From Tetraselmis striata (Eukaryota > Chlorophyta > Chlorodendrophyceae > Chlorodendrales > Chlorodendraceae): 64,000 bases of DNA. The DNA lies in NCBI GenBank assembly GCA_006384855.1, contig VCJN01002339.1, positions 1-64,000 on the forward strand, given 5' to 3'. Below, piece by piece: positions 22,994-34,721 of this stretch; the stretch's first letter is position 1, and every line of letters starts with the position of its first letter. The translations under genes were made by a program, and so were the position numbers. Below the pieces are notes generated by a model. The model was not told where the DNA came from. It worked only from the letters and a program-made list of their open reading frames with translations, and did not search any database.

Positions 22994-23768
22994 TCTGGTG
23001 GCCCCCCGACTATCCCCTAAGCTAGCCCAAGGATCCTCCCTCTTCTCCTGCATGGCGCCACTGTGGGTCGGAGGGCCCCTAGGTGGGACCAGGGAAGGGG
23101 GTGGTGGGCCTGATGCGCACCCATAGCTGCTGCTCAGCCCCCCCCCCGCAATCGCCGCCTTTTCCCCCTAGACAGCAGGGGGCTCCACTGTAGGTAGTCT
23201 GTTGCTGATGGGGCTGAACTCTGGGGACACGCACCAATGGCAGCAGATGGCGATGACGACGTGGCAGGGATGAGCGGATCCAGCCTGCTTTCCCTGGTTG
23301 CTGCTTTGAAGTGGAGCTAGAACTGGGCATCCCTCTCTCTACTATCAGTACCAGGACGTGGATAGACAGGACCATAGCTAATCCCCCGACTTTGGATCCT
23401 GTGATTCTCTAGTCCGCCCTGAGCCTCTGAGCTAGCCGCGTGTCACCCTACTTCACCCCTGCCCCACCTTGAAGTAAAACAAATGGATATAGCGTGGCAG
23501 TTTGGCTGTGAGGATGTTGCTGGCGTCCACGGTGTTTGATGTGGCGACTGGTGAGCAAGTGGTGACTGGTAGCGCATACGTGATACCCGGGGTTGGGGGC
23601 TGGAGGTCGCAGGTGGAAAGGGGGTGGGGGTGGGGTGGGGGGATTGGCGCAGCTTTAAAATTGAAGTGATGTCTGCCAGAAATGCATTTTCAACTATGGT
23701 GACAAAGAGCGCTGCTGATATGAAAAGTGCGACCCTGGCCTTTGTTTTACACAGGCTTGGAGCCCACA
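22471..23768. other. Intergenic, upstream of the Deg protease gene
   Basis: No supported gene is seen. A poly(G) run lies at about 22965-22993. A minus-strand frame with a hydrophobic stretch (VALFISAALFVTIVE) reads away from the Deg start but lacks a start codon and splice support. Confidence 0.4.
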
Positions 23769-26762
23769 ATGCTTCAAATGGCAGCCTTGACTCGCAGAGG
23801 CTTGCATGGAGTAGTTGTAATGGCCAACTCCCGGCCTGTGATGGCTGCGAAAAGTCACCGTCGTCGAGCGCCCAGACGTGCTAGTCTGCCCGTACGGGCG
23901 TCTCTCCCGCGTGATAGGGACGCGGACATCGAAGCAAATGGCAGGTAAGAGCTGCTGGCGCACACTCCTCCAGCATGTCTGGAAGCAAGGCAGCTCTGCA
24001 TTAGCCGCACACAGAAGTTTACGGAACCGCCCAAGCAACCTGCGACCTGCGGCGACGTGTATGGCTCAGGGCAGTTAGTCAGTGGGATATTTGGTCCATA
24101 CCTGTCGATAGTGGCAACACAGAAATCCACTAGCAGTGTGTTCGTGCCCTGTCCTGTACACGAATCATATCTAGTGTTTTGGCGCAGCTTGCATTGATGC
24201 ACAGCCAACTAATGAAGTGCGGCCCATGTCTGTGCGGCTCGCAGTGATCCAGTGGTGGTCGCTGCACCGACGGGCAACGCGCTGCCTCTGGAAGCTCAGC
24301 CAATAACCAATATAAGAAATTCAGCTCTCCGGAATGTTCTGAAGGTATTTGTGGTGAAGTGCGACCCTCATTACGCGCAGCCCTGGCAGATGCGACCCCA
24401 GCGATCCTCAAGCGGCTCAGCATTTGTGATCTGCAAGGAAACCAGGCAAATACTCACAAACGCACACGTGGTAAGTGTGTGCGCTCTTGTTCGGTGGCTT
24501 TGACAAAGAGAGCCTCAGAGAAATGACAATCACTGTTTGGCTGCGCGTGTGCCTCAGATTACAAATGCAACCACGGTGCATGTGCGGAGACCTGGGAACC
24601 CAAAGAAGTGGCGGGCGCGAGTGCTGTGCAATGGGCGCATGTGCGATTTGGCCCTACTCACTGTGGACGAGCCCGGCTTTTGGGAGGAGGACATGCAGCC
24701 ACTAAAGTTTGTCGATGTACCGGAGCTGCAGGTAAGCTGAGCTGCCAGTGCCCGGCCATGGCACTTCCTGTGTTAAATCAACTCTTGAAAACATCTCTGA
24801 TCTGGCTCTCTGCACCCTCGCCCTTGCCGGCAGGAAAGCATCTTGGCCGCTGGATACCCGATGGGCGGGGACTCGTTGAGTATTACCAAAGGTGATGGGA
24901 CCTCTCCACAATGGAACTAAACAGGGAAGCGTACTTACCTGTGAATTCCTCTGACACGTGATATGTCTGGTCACTGAAACTCCAACGTGAAAACCACTTC
25001 TGCAGGGATTGTTTCCAGGGTTACCATGACAACATATGCGCACTACTCCAGTCAGTTACTTGGCATCCAGATCGATGCAGCTGTACGCCCCTCCCCCCTG
25101 GCGCCGTGTTGCCCTGCTGAGGACCATCACTGTGTGACCGCGTTGTGCGCGTTTTCACAGTTTTAATGCACCACTTATTAACAATGTACCCCATGTTGAC
25201 TGCCACGCTCTCAGATTAATCCAGGAAACAGTGGCGGGCCTGCCTTTTCCAATCTAGAAGAGGGTCTGGTGGCTGGTGTGGCCTTCTCAAAACTGTCACA
25301 AGCGGACAACGTTGGGTACATCATTCCGTTCCAGGTACTTTCAGGGGTGCCCTTGCTCACACTCTCACGCGGAGTACAAAAGGAACAAGATGCGGCGCTA
25401 GGTATTGCCTGCTTTATGCTTTTCTTGCCCCTGCAGGTCGTACAGCATTTTCTGGAGGAGTATGAAACGTATGGAGAGTTCAGGGGCTGCTGTTCGCCTG
25501 GTTTCCGGCACCAGGACATGGAGAACAAGCATCTCAGGGAGTATCACCAGGTAGGCAACACTGCCACAAGGCTGGAAAACGAGCTGTCGCAAACTCACAA
25601 ACTCCTCTCATGGTAGCTGCTTATCATGCTGCTGTCTGAGGCACAGGTGCCATTCCATGCGACTTAATGCTGATTAGAGGTCTGTTTGTCTGGCACCTTA
25701 TCACGGCCAGATGGATCCCAATACCAGCGGGAGCTTAATATACATGGTCGATTCGTTATCTCCTGCAGCGCAAGTGCTGCAATGTGGAGATGTTCTGATG
25801 GCGGTTGATTCCGTGCCCATTGGCGATGACGGAACAGTGGCATTTCGTGACGACGAGCGAGTAGATTTCATTCACTTGGTAAATCCCACTCCTGCTCACT
25901 CCCTTGCTTTCCATTAATCAGCCCTATGCGTTGTTTACCCAGATTGTGCATAACATTGCACGTGGCTCACATATCTTGACGGGCCGCAGATTCATTGACA
26001 ACGCATGCATGTTGCCATTGAATAAAACTGCAGATGCAGTGCATGCACATCGGTGACATCCTTCCTGTGACTGTACTTCGGGATGGGCACGTGACTGAGC
26101 TGAGCTACGAGCTCCATGCTCGAAACCCCTTGGTTCCACTGATGCATGGTGTGGACTGCGTTCCGTCCTACATGATTGTGGGTGGGCTGGTCTTCGTCCC
26201 TTTGAGCGTACCGTTCCTGGAACATGCCTATGGGAGCCGCAAGTGGTGGAAGTCCGCCCCGACATCCATCCTGAACCTGTTGCAAGAGTACAGGACCTTC
26301 CCTGAGGAGCAAGTCGTGGTTCTGTTCCAAACCCTGGCTGCGGAAATCAACTTCGGCTACAAATTTCAGACCACACGGGTGATGAAATTCAATGGCGAAA
26401 CAATCAAGAATCTGTGCCACCTAGCGCAAATGGTGGATGGCACAGCTGAGAGGTATGCAATATGCACATGCTGTGTGTGACCGGTGATGCCAGCAAGTGG
26501 CCTGCAATGCGTGCCCGCCAATTACTGGTTTCTCACACGTTGTCATTCCTCATTCCTACCTACATCATACTGACTTTTGGGAGGCTTGCATACATTGTCC
26601 CCTAGGTACATGCGATTCGAGTTGGAGGATTTCAAACATGTCCTATTTGACAGCGCCGAGGCTAGGCAGGCCGGGCCAACAATCTTGCAGCAGCATGCGA
26701 TCACGTATGACCGCTCTGCCGACCTGCGAGAAGGCCAGGCATTATCAAAAACAATAATGTAA
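23769..26762 (+). CDS. Deg/HtrA-type serine protease (Deg9/Deg10-like), ten exons
   Basis: Ten exons join in phase: 23769-23944, 24245-24470, 24558-24731, 24834-24891, 25006-25082, 25215-25334, 25437-25550, 25711-25878, 26034-26452 and 26606-26762, 562 residues in all. Every intron is GT-AG. The trypsin-fold catalytic triad is visible: His133 in TNAHV, Asp164 in CDLALLTVD, and Ser243 in NPGNSGGPAF. The C-terminal half carries two PDZ-like regions (GSLIYMVDSLSP and the VMKFNGETIKNL region) in the arrangement typical of plant Deg9/Deg10 rather than bacterial DegP. The first 58 residues are rich in Arg, Ser and Ala without acidic residues until the end, which suggests an organelle transit peptide. 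The role would be ATP-independent degradation of damaged proteins. It converges with the Ulp1 gene. Confidence 0.9.
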
Positions 26763-27003
26763 GATAATGCGAATAATGACTGTAGAAAAATGCCATCTCC
26801 ATCCGCGTCCGCACAACCATGAAATGTTCTCTAGACATGGCACAGGCATTGCGAGTATCTGAAGTCACATCATGCCGTTACAGGAATATGCCAGCCACCA
26901 CTATATTAAGCATATCCGGTCAAATCCGATGGTAGGAGGTGCATGGTGCGCGTAGCAAGGACACCAGCTTCTGCATGGATTATGTACACTACAAATTGAG
27001 ATA
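26763..27003. other. Intergenic between convergent host genes
   Basis: The 241 bp separating the Deg and Ulp1 stop codons must hold both 3' ends. A TGTAA signal overlaps the Deg stop codon. Confidence 0.5.
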
Positions 27004-29105
27004 CTACCAGGCTACCATGTTGCTGAGCTCACTGACCATGCGCTTTCGAAAAAGGGGCATATCAGCCTGGCTAAAGGTGAAGTCACGCCCACGTGCTTCA
27101 TAGTCTGCGAACTTGACTGCAAACATGCCACAATCGTAGCCGTTGCGCTGTGACGGAATATAGTCTGGGAACTCCTTGCGCCAGCTGGACGTGTCCAAGG
27201 TCACACCCGCCTTTTCTGCAGCCTCGTCTTTGATGTACATCGCCAGAGCTTCCAGGCATTTCTTATCTCGCCCATGCAACGAGTCGTAATACCGTAAGCA
27301 CTTCTCCTTCAGATCGATCACGGCCATACACCAGTGCGAAGGTTGGTGGATTGGAACAAAGATCTTGTCGCAGTCCAGGATGGTTTTACTGGCCTGAAGA
27401 GCTGATGACAGGCGTGCGGGGCGAGTCCACTTCTGAACAGCCTGCATCACACAAGGAATGAGTACCGACCCACAATGTCCACCCCAGGGCTGTCTATGGA
27501 AATGGGCATGAAGAACACCGCCAACACATTAGGCGGGGGTACCTGATAGTTGTATTGCTTGCGATCACTGTACAATTTACAGAAGAAAAAAGAACTGAAG
27601 AAATGGCACTTGGGGATATGCGCCAGTCCAAGCGCACGTAGTCTGGTGTCTCGCTGCTGCAGCAGCCGCATGTACATGTTGATGGCCTGCACAGTCTCCA
27701 ATATCAGTTCTCAGCTGCCGCCTGTGCATCTAGAGCTGGGTCAAAACAAATGAAAACTGCACCCATGACGCAGCAGCAGCTGCAAGGACGCACCTCATCG
27801 CTCAGCCACGTCCCAGGGGCCAGGCGGACAAAGTCGCTCCGCAGAAGCTCCTCTTTAGATACAGGGTGGACTGCTAGGACTTCAGCCTCCGGGCCGTGGG
27901 AGCTCAGGATGCGCTGGTAGGTGACCATCTCACGATGGGAGAGCGGCCGTACTCCCGAGTCATCAGAATCGGGCTGGTGTAGCTCCAACTCGTCGATGCT
28001 CGCCTCTTCTTCGCCCTCACTGGCACCTGAGTCCTCCCCCCCGGACTGCGCTGCCTCGTCCTCCTCTTCACTGTCACTGAGCAGCACCACTTCGTCGTCT
28101 GTCACCTCGATTCGCTGCTCACTTTCGACTGATTCTGGCTTTTCAGGCTCCGGAGACACGTGTCGCTCATAGCGCTTCTTTCGCTGCTCCTCCAATTTCG
28201 CCAGATCGCTAACTATCGACAACTCCTCGCGATTGGCCCTCTGTAAACTCGCCTTGCTTGAATCTGAAAAGTTCAAGCTCTTCAATCGCTGTTGCAAAGC
28301 CCCCCATTCCTTGCCTGACTTCTCATGCGCCCCCTGTAGCCTGGCCTTTTCCTCGCGGGCTACAACTGTGGACAGCGCAGGATAATCCTAAAGGATGATG
28401 ATGTAACATGAGAACAGCGTCAGAAATCCTCGCCGCGGTACTGCGCATAGATTAAGCTGAAAACGATACCACGGCTTCATACCTGATCTGCGCTTCCCTC
28501 AGAGGGGCACGACTGATCCCACGAGTGCATGGCTAGCACGTGCTCTCTGTATCGCTTCAGCTCCTACAAGGCGCAGCAATTCTCTCAGGGAGGCTGATGG
28601 CTGCTGCGGACTTTCCAGAGCACAAAAAGCCTCTGATTGCAGCATACAGCATCAATTCCAAAGCCAGTCCTTCCTCACCAAATTGTCGATGGCATCAGGA
28701 CTGGCGCCTTGCATGAGTAGCTTTCCACGTTCAGCCCCTAGCAATACCTCCATGCTATGTTCAAACTTCTGCTGAGCTTGGCTGTGGATTTTGCGTACGT
28801 TGTCCAGCATGTCAGCTTCAATCCAGGGATTCTCCGCTTGCCTTGCCAGGCTGCGATACCCATCCGCGGAAGATGCAAACTGCAACACAGCGTGATCAAC
28901 ATCACTCATTTGCAGATATTCAACTCGATAATGGGGTCAGGCGTGCAGGCATACATGCCCGACACCCTGCAAAACTGTACCCTGCATTCAGCTACAGGGA
29001 TTGACTGGTGCTTACCTTACGCACGGGCCGCTGGAAGCTGTAAGGCGTCTGCGGCAGCAAGGCAGGGGTGTGGCTTGTTCTGAAGAATGGCCGGCGGCTG
29101 TGCAT
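27004..29105 (-). CDS. ULP1: Ulp1/SENP-type SUMO protease, six exons
   Basis: Six minus-strand exons join in phase: 29105-29016, 28879-28679, 28563-28483, 28387-27794, 27686-27543 and 27441-27004, giving 515 residues. The C-terminal peptidase C48 domain shows GTWLSDEAINMYMRLLQ, the catalytic His406 in PSHWCMAVID, Asp423 in YYDSLHG, Gln468 in SQRNGYDC and nucleophile Cys474 in DCGMF. It would cleave SUMO precursors and SUMO conjugates, usually at or in the nucleus. Ahead of the protease lies an acidic, Ser/Glu-rich stretch (DSEEEDEAAQ) and a basic, charged helical segment. Exon 1 (MHSRRPFFRTSH) is short and ends with donor AAG|GTAAGC. The length and domain order are normal for the family. Confidence 0.92.
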
Positions 29106-29342
29106 GTAGGCAGATCTCCAAACTGTGGGGTAACAGATGGCCGCAAAGGAGTCTGGGATGGGAAAGTTGTGGGTATAACGTCCGAATGTTGGGCTTGCGG
29201 TGGCCTCAGACTTCCTCTTACCGCGAGTGTATCTGGGGAAATAGCATCCCAGGCGTTAATTCTCCATGCAGCAGGACCTTGAGTTTTATGGGGTGCGAAG
29301 GATGCACGAGTGTGTGATGTAAATGTGTATGTGTGATGTACA

Positions 29343-29345
<3 letters not shown>

Positions 29346-29369
<24 letters not shown>
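29346..29369. repeat. (GT)n microsatellite
   Basis: A short GT dinucleotide run lies just upstream of the Ulp1 start. Translations of it give Cys-Val or Thr-His runs and are not coding. Confidence 0.8.
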
Positions 29370-29373
<4 letters not shown>

Positions 29374-29419
29374 GGAGGGTGAGCTCCATGCATGCTAGCA
29401 TATAGTATCGATGGTGTGC

Positions 29420-30310
29420 TCACAGATTTGGAGAATCAGCCACCGGACTGTGCGGTTTCGACGCAATCTCGATTGTTGTGGCATTTACGGCACCATCTTC
29501 AACGGAGACTGCGTGCACTGCACAGCACGAGTCTGTGTACCGTGCAGCTCCTGTTACGTCTGCTGAAACATATAGATTGACATCCTCTGAGCTGTGACGA
29601 GGCGCAGCATCAACGGCATAGGCTTGTGTGCTGGCCTCCATGCACCGCCTCTTTGGAGGAGATAGCAAGCTCTGCAGGCAAGCAGGCCACTTTGTATTAG
29701 CACCTGACAAACTGCGTGCTTCACGCGTTTGGTGGGCACGCTGCATCCTGGCATGTAACGGCCACAAGTAGCCAGTTGCGCATACCGCGGCCCATTGCAA
29801 AACGTGCCACATGCGCAGATATGCACCGATCGCTGCAAGGAACCTGCGTTAGGCGACATATGCAACCCGTGCTCTGTGACTCCATCAACCTAAAGTGCAA
29901 CCAAGACAAGGACGCTGCATGTCACAGCGGCCGGCGAAAATGCCAGGTATCAATAGCGGCCCCTCAGAGCAGAGAAGCCAAGCGGCTGCGAGTCCTCTGT
30001 GACTGCAACGGCTAGTCGCGACTGGGAAATCAGCTACGACGTGAGCAGAAGCATAAAACTGGCAGTTCGCGCCTACCTGTAAGTCTGCACGCGAAGTGCA
30101 AGAGGGGTGCCGCACGGCAGGTCAACGCCGGTTGCAGACCTGGGAAAGCGTACCCAGTAAACTGCCTTTTGCCAGCCGCTACAGTCGTGCGCCAAGCTCG
30201 TACCGCCAACCCCTAGCTGATCCCTTACTCCTGCCAGCTCCTGCCGTATGTCCTCCTGCAGATACGGGACATTAACTGACGCGCTTGTCCATGGGCTCGA
30301 CGCCACGGAG
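29420..30310 (-). CDS. Possible multi-exon host gene of unknown function
   Basis: Several minus-strand segments look exonic. One begins after an acceptor at about 30257 (CTGCAG|GAGGAC), reads EDIRQELAGVRDQLGVGG and ends at a donor CAG|GTAGGC near 30074. A second starts after TTGCAG near 30015 and joins in phase (SHRGLAAAWLLCSEG). A third ends ...KRVKHAVCQ at a CAG|GTGCTA donor near 29707. A last one starts after CTGCAG near 29672 (SLLSPPKRRCMEASTQ) and stops at 29420. The link between the second and third pieces is not resolved. No family is recognised. It would be the same-strand neighbour upstream of Ulp1. Confidence 0.35.
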
Positions 30311-30873
30311 CTTCGACTTCGAATCCTTTGTTCCTTACTCCTTCGGGCGAGTAGCCCAACCTATCCCCAACTACCTGTCCCCGGGAATACCCGCGGCGCG
30401 GCGCGGCGGCGGCACGCGCGACCACTACGGTACCGTACGTCCGTACCAGTACTATTCGCTACTTGTGCACTACGACTATATATATTCGCTTCAAAATACA
30501 TGGCAAACCCTACTTCGGGTAGGGTCTGTGCTCACGCGCAATCGAAGCGCGTGGCGCCAATCCTAATATAGGGGTATGTTGGGTAGGAGTGCTGGCTACA
30601 ACCCCCATATTTTAGATTGAATTGATTTGGCCGTGTATATTGCGGTGTATGTAGATGTAGTACAAACGAGGCACGAATTTCGCACATCTCGAGTTTAGAT
30701 TAGCACAAATATTCAGAAAAATATTCCTACGCGCAGCACATGAGGAGTCTTTGGCATCGCTCTATAGCAACAGACTGCCCATAGATGTGCTCGCATGGCA
30801 CCGCGAGTGATCCCGCATCGCGCCTTCCAACCGCTCATAATGCCAAAGTACATCAGCGTTACACAAGTGCTAC

Positions 30874-32497
30874 TCTTAAAGCCCGGGTGCGGGGCACGGG
30901 CGTGGGCCCCTGACGAGGGGCAGCCGAGTGGGAGGGGCAGGAGGATGCGGTGAGGTTAAAGGAAGTGTGTGGCGCCCGCAGCGCCCGCGCCGCCATGTAG
31001 CAGCGCGCGCACCTGGCGGGCGCCCAGGATACTACTGTCGTTGTGCACATTCGCACACCGCACACTGCACATTGCTGGCACACTTCGCTAGTATTGTTGT
31101 ACTATTATAATAGCCCCTCTCAAGCATAGGCCGGTCATACAGTTGACTAGTGCCCATGCTTGTCTAAGCAGCATGGTGTGAGTAGGTTCTGGCAGGGCTT
31201 TGATGATGGGCCCCATTGAGCATGCTGATGTCACCGGACTGAGAGCGCCGGTTGCTGGTGTCAGTTGCCCAGTCGGAGTCTGAGTAGACTACGAGGCGAG
31301 CCCCCCGGGTTCAGTGGCCCCGTAGGTGATGCCCAAGCCAGGCGGGGTGCCTTTGAGATGGCAGAGCACGCAGCATGCGGTGGGTCTTCTGCGGGGCAGA
31401 CTGGAACCTTCTGAGCACGCTGATAGCGAAGCATGCGATGTCCGGTCCGGTGCACATCGTGACGAAGTTGACAGAGCCCAGGAAACCAGCACCGATTTCA
31501 TGGTCCACTCGGGGGAGCGGGGCCTTGTCGGTGGCGATGGCGTTGGCAAGATGGCGGCGACTGAAGGGATGGCGGTGTGCGGGATAGCGGCGGGCGCTGA
31601 GGTGACTGCGGCAGGTACGGGCTCCGGCTCCGCGGGGCGGCAGGCGGCGGAGGCACGGGCTCTGGCTGCGCGGATGGCGGCGTGCCGGATAGCGGCGGGC
31701 GCTGAGGTGGCGGCGGCAAGTATGGGCTCCGGCTGCGCGGGGGCTGCAGGCGGCGGAGGCACGAGCTCCGGCTACGCGGGGGCGGCAGGCGGCAGAGGCA
31801 CTGGCTCCGGCTGCACGGGGGCGGCAGGCGGCGGAGGCGCGGGCTCCGGCTGCGCCGTTTCGTGCTGGAGAGAGAGCCGGGGCATGTCATGTGCCTGCAG
31901 AACCGCGCGGGCGCCGGCCGTGGCAGCATCGTGCGCGATGTCTCGCATCAGCGCGAGCATCTGAGACATCAGTTCGGCCGAGGCAGCTTGCTGCATCTGC
32001 ACGGCGTGTTGGACCGCTGCAGAGCTGACTTGTCCCCAGAAGGCAGGGGATAGGGGGCCAACGGATTGACCGAGTGCGGGCCACTGGTCGGAGGATCCGC
32101 ATGCGCCTGGCGGCGACGGGGGCGGACTGTCGGACATACAAACGCTCACGGAAAAACCGGGCGACATGGCCAAGAGGGCGCGCCGTGCAGGCGGGCGCGG
32201 CGCGACGAGACGGAGCACACATCGGGAAGCGACGCTGTGAGGCTAGGAGGGCATCATAACCTCTTATAGCCCTGGTGCATGGCACGGGCGTGGGCCCCTG
32301 ACGAGGGGCAGCCGAGTGGGAGGAGCAAGAGGATGCGGTGAGGTTAAAGGAAGTGTGTGGCGCCCGCAGCGCCCGCGCCGCCATGTAGCGGCACGCGCAC
32401 CTGGCGGGCGCCCAGGATACTGCTGTCGCTGTGGACATTCGCACACTGCACACTGCACACTGCTGGCACACTGCGCTAGTACTGATGTACCATAATA
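30874..32497 (-). mobile_element. Copia (Pseudoviridae) LTR element fossil
   Basis: This 1.62-kb element has two direct LTRs (30874-31112 and 32262-32497, roughly 92% identical by eye) and a 5-bp target duplication GCTAC at 30869-30873 and 32498-32502. Internal sequence on the minus strand includes a gag-like, Pro/Ala-rich region next to the right LTR and a copia-type RNase H stretch (LGITYGATEPGG) next to the left LTR. It is far shorter than a full element, so it is an internally reduced fossil. The LTR divergence implies a fairly old insertion. It lies inside repeat R. Confidence 0.8.
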
Positions 32498-32776
32498 GCT
32501 ACACCTATCATGAGGCACGTACTCATGTAGGCGGCGAATATTTTTGTAAAGAGCATGCGCACCTTTTGGCAGCCGCTTCATATGGTAGCGCGCTACTAGC
32601 TCTACACGGTGGGGCAAGCACGTTTCCAACCCTTACGGCGCGCGCCTGCGTAAGAGCATATTTAACCATTGTGCGGCTGTGTTTGCCAAAGATGTGAATC
32701 TATTACATTTTTGGGTGTGAGTAGGCCCACGGGCGTACTGTCCGCATTAAAAAGGGTAGCATAGCGGGTTGGGTGG

Positions 32777-33025
32777 GTTGCGCTAGCCGGTAAGCTGGCG
32801 CAAAGGCAGAAGGTGGACTCCCCTCGTGGTGCGGGTGCGTCATGTAGCAGGGCTGTCGCATGCTGTCGCTAGCGCCGCTAGACATCGGGAAGTCCAAGCG
32901 GTACGCGTACTGCAAGTACAAGTACTGGTCGCTAGCATTCAAACTATTGTAGAATCTTAACGTTACCAGTACCGGTGACAGAATAGCCCGGTTTAATCAA
33001 ACCTCTATATTACCAATATGACCAT
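32777..33025 (-). repeat. Split direct repeat A2 of the PAT-like element
   Basis: This is the inner copy of the 249-bp A repeat, directly beside the recombinase end and followed (minus strand) by the B2 segment to 32660. Confidence 0.85.
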
Positions 33026-34302
33026 TTAACCATTGTGGGGCCGCGTTTGCCATCATGCCGCCCATGGGCGGGCAGCTTGTCATTGGCGGCCCACCCCAAG
33101 GGGTAAGCCATCCGAAGAGCTGCCACGATGCCGCACACGGTAGCGCCGTGGGATTGATGTAGTCGAGTACAACGCTGGACAACTGCGCCCAGCCGCCAAA
33201 GTGCTTGATCTTCTGCAGCACCACGCCGATGGCGTACGCCGCAGTGGCCGCGCCCTTGCGGAGAGAGTGTGACGTCCACACAAACCCGGGAGGCGGGTGC
33301 TCCTCCAAAATATGCGCCACTAGCTGCAGCCAGTCTGTAACGGTGGCCGATGTCCACGATGCCGCCGGCTGGTCGTGGGTCACTGCCCACCGGGCTGCTG
33401 GCAGTCCGCGCTGACCGCAGTAAGCTGCGCGTGCGGCATCAAAATAGAGCAGCAAGGCCGCAATCCGGGGCTGCGCGCGCGGCGGAATCTGGCGCTGTAA
33501 CTTACGGTCACGGTGCTGCGCGCGTCTGCCTTTTCGGTCCCGATGGTACAATATGATTGTACCATCTGCAGTAACCGTCAAATCGCCCGTCTGGCAGGCT
33601 ACGCCGGCCTTGCCACGCGCGTAGAACATATACATGGCAACGTCTGCCATCGCGGCGCGGAACAAGAGGATACGAGGAAGCTGGTTGCGGGTCCATGTGG
33701 GTCCAAACTCCTCACGCAGGGTCTCCGCCAGCCGCAGCGTCCGTGTGATCAACCGGGCGGGCACGTCGGTGCGGGCACGTCGGCGCTCAAGTTGAGATGC
33801 CGCGAGGCCCTTTCTCACCGTGCTGATGAGGTCGCCTTGCGCCACCGGCTCCGCGCCGTGGTCGCGGTAGAAACCGTTGATCGCGGAAAGGTATGGTTGT
33901 AGACTGGCTGCCTTGACCGTCCCCCGCACACCCTGCCACGCGATGTAGCGCGCGACGGTTGCCGCCGTGCCACCCAGGGGCGGCACACCCTGCTCAGCGC
34001 AGAACTGTAGGAATGGGCGGATGGCACTGCCGTACGTACTGGCGGTAGTCTCTGCGCACGCCGACGCGTACAAATGAAGCGCCGTTTCGCCGAGTTGGTC
34101 GTTACCTAGTACTGAACGCATGTACGGACGCATAGTAGCTGCCCACGGGTTCGTGCCGCTGGTCTGGATGTCCTGCGGCACGCGTGGCGCGCGCGCGGGC
34201 CTGACGATAGGCGTAGCACCTCGTACCGGGAACAGCGCCAAGGTTGCGCTCACTGATCCGCGGCGCAGGTGCAGCCATGACGGTATGGCACACGGAAGAC
34301 AC
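32997..34302 (-). CDS. Tyrosine recombinase of the PAT-like element (fossil)
   Basis: The C-terminal catalytic core reads HSLRKGAATAAYAIGV, then FGGWAQLSSVVLDYI, supplying the His-x-x-Arg pair, the Gly-Gly-Trp and the nucleophilic Tyr of DIRS/Ngaro recombinases. The N-terminal SAM-like part has TASTYGSAIRPFLQFCAEQG. It would integrate a circular DNA copy without a target duplication, in agreement with the AT-only junction. Confidence 0.8.
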
Positions 34303-34721
34303 TCACTGCCCAGCGCGGCGCTCCGGGCATATCGCGCCCTGCCCTTCGCCCCGGCCGAAAAAGATCGCGGCGAGGCAGTACCACGCGCTCCGCTACTGCC
34401 ATCTCGGTAAGTGCATGGTGCCACACCTTGCCCTCCCAGCGAGGGGCCACGACACTAGCGGCCGCGCCGCTCTGGCGCAGCTTCTGCACAAGGTCCGGCA
34501 GAAGCGGCCAAGGGGGGTTGCAGTAGTTGTTCTCGCGACGCCACTCCGCATCGGACAGGTGCAGGGAGTCCACCGCCTCGCAGCCGGGGTCCAACCACGC
34601 ATCGTTGTAGCGTTTTTTTTAGGGTTTCGCGTAGCATCGCGTTCAGGGCTGATGCGAACCGATCGATGGAGTGCGCACCCCAAATTGCTTCCAGCTCTGC
34701 GAACAAGACGGGGTCCAGTTG

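Noticed and set aside
23443-23769. Membrane protein gene on the minus strand
   Set aside because: A hydrophobic stretch is present, but there is no ATG, no splice support, and it overlaps the 5' end of the Deg gene.
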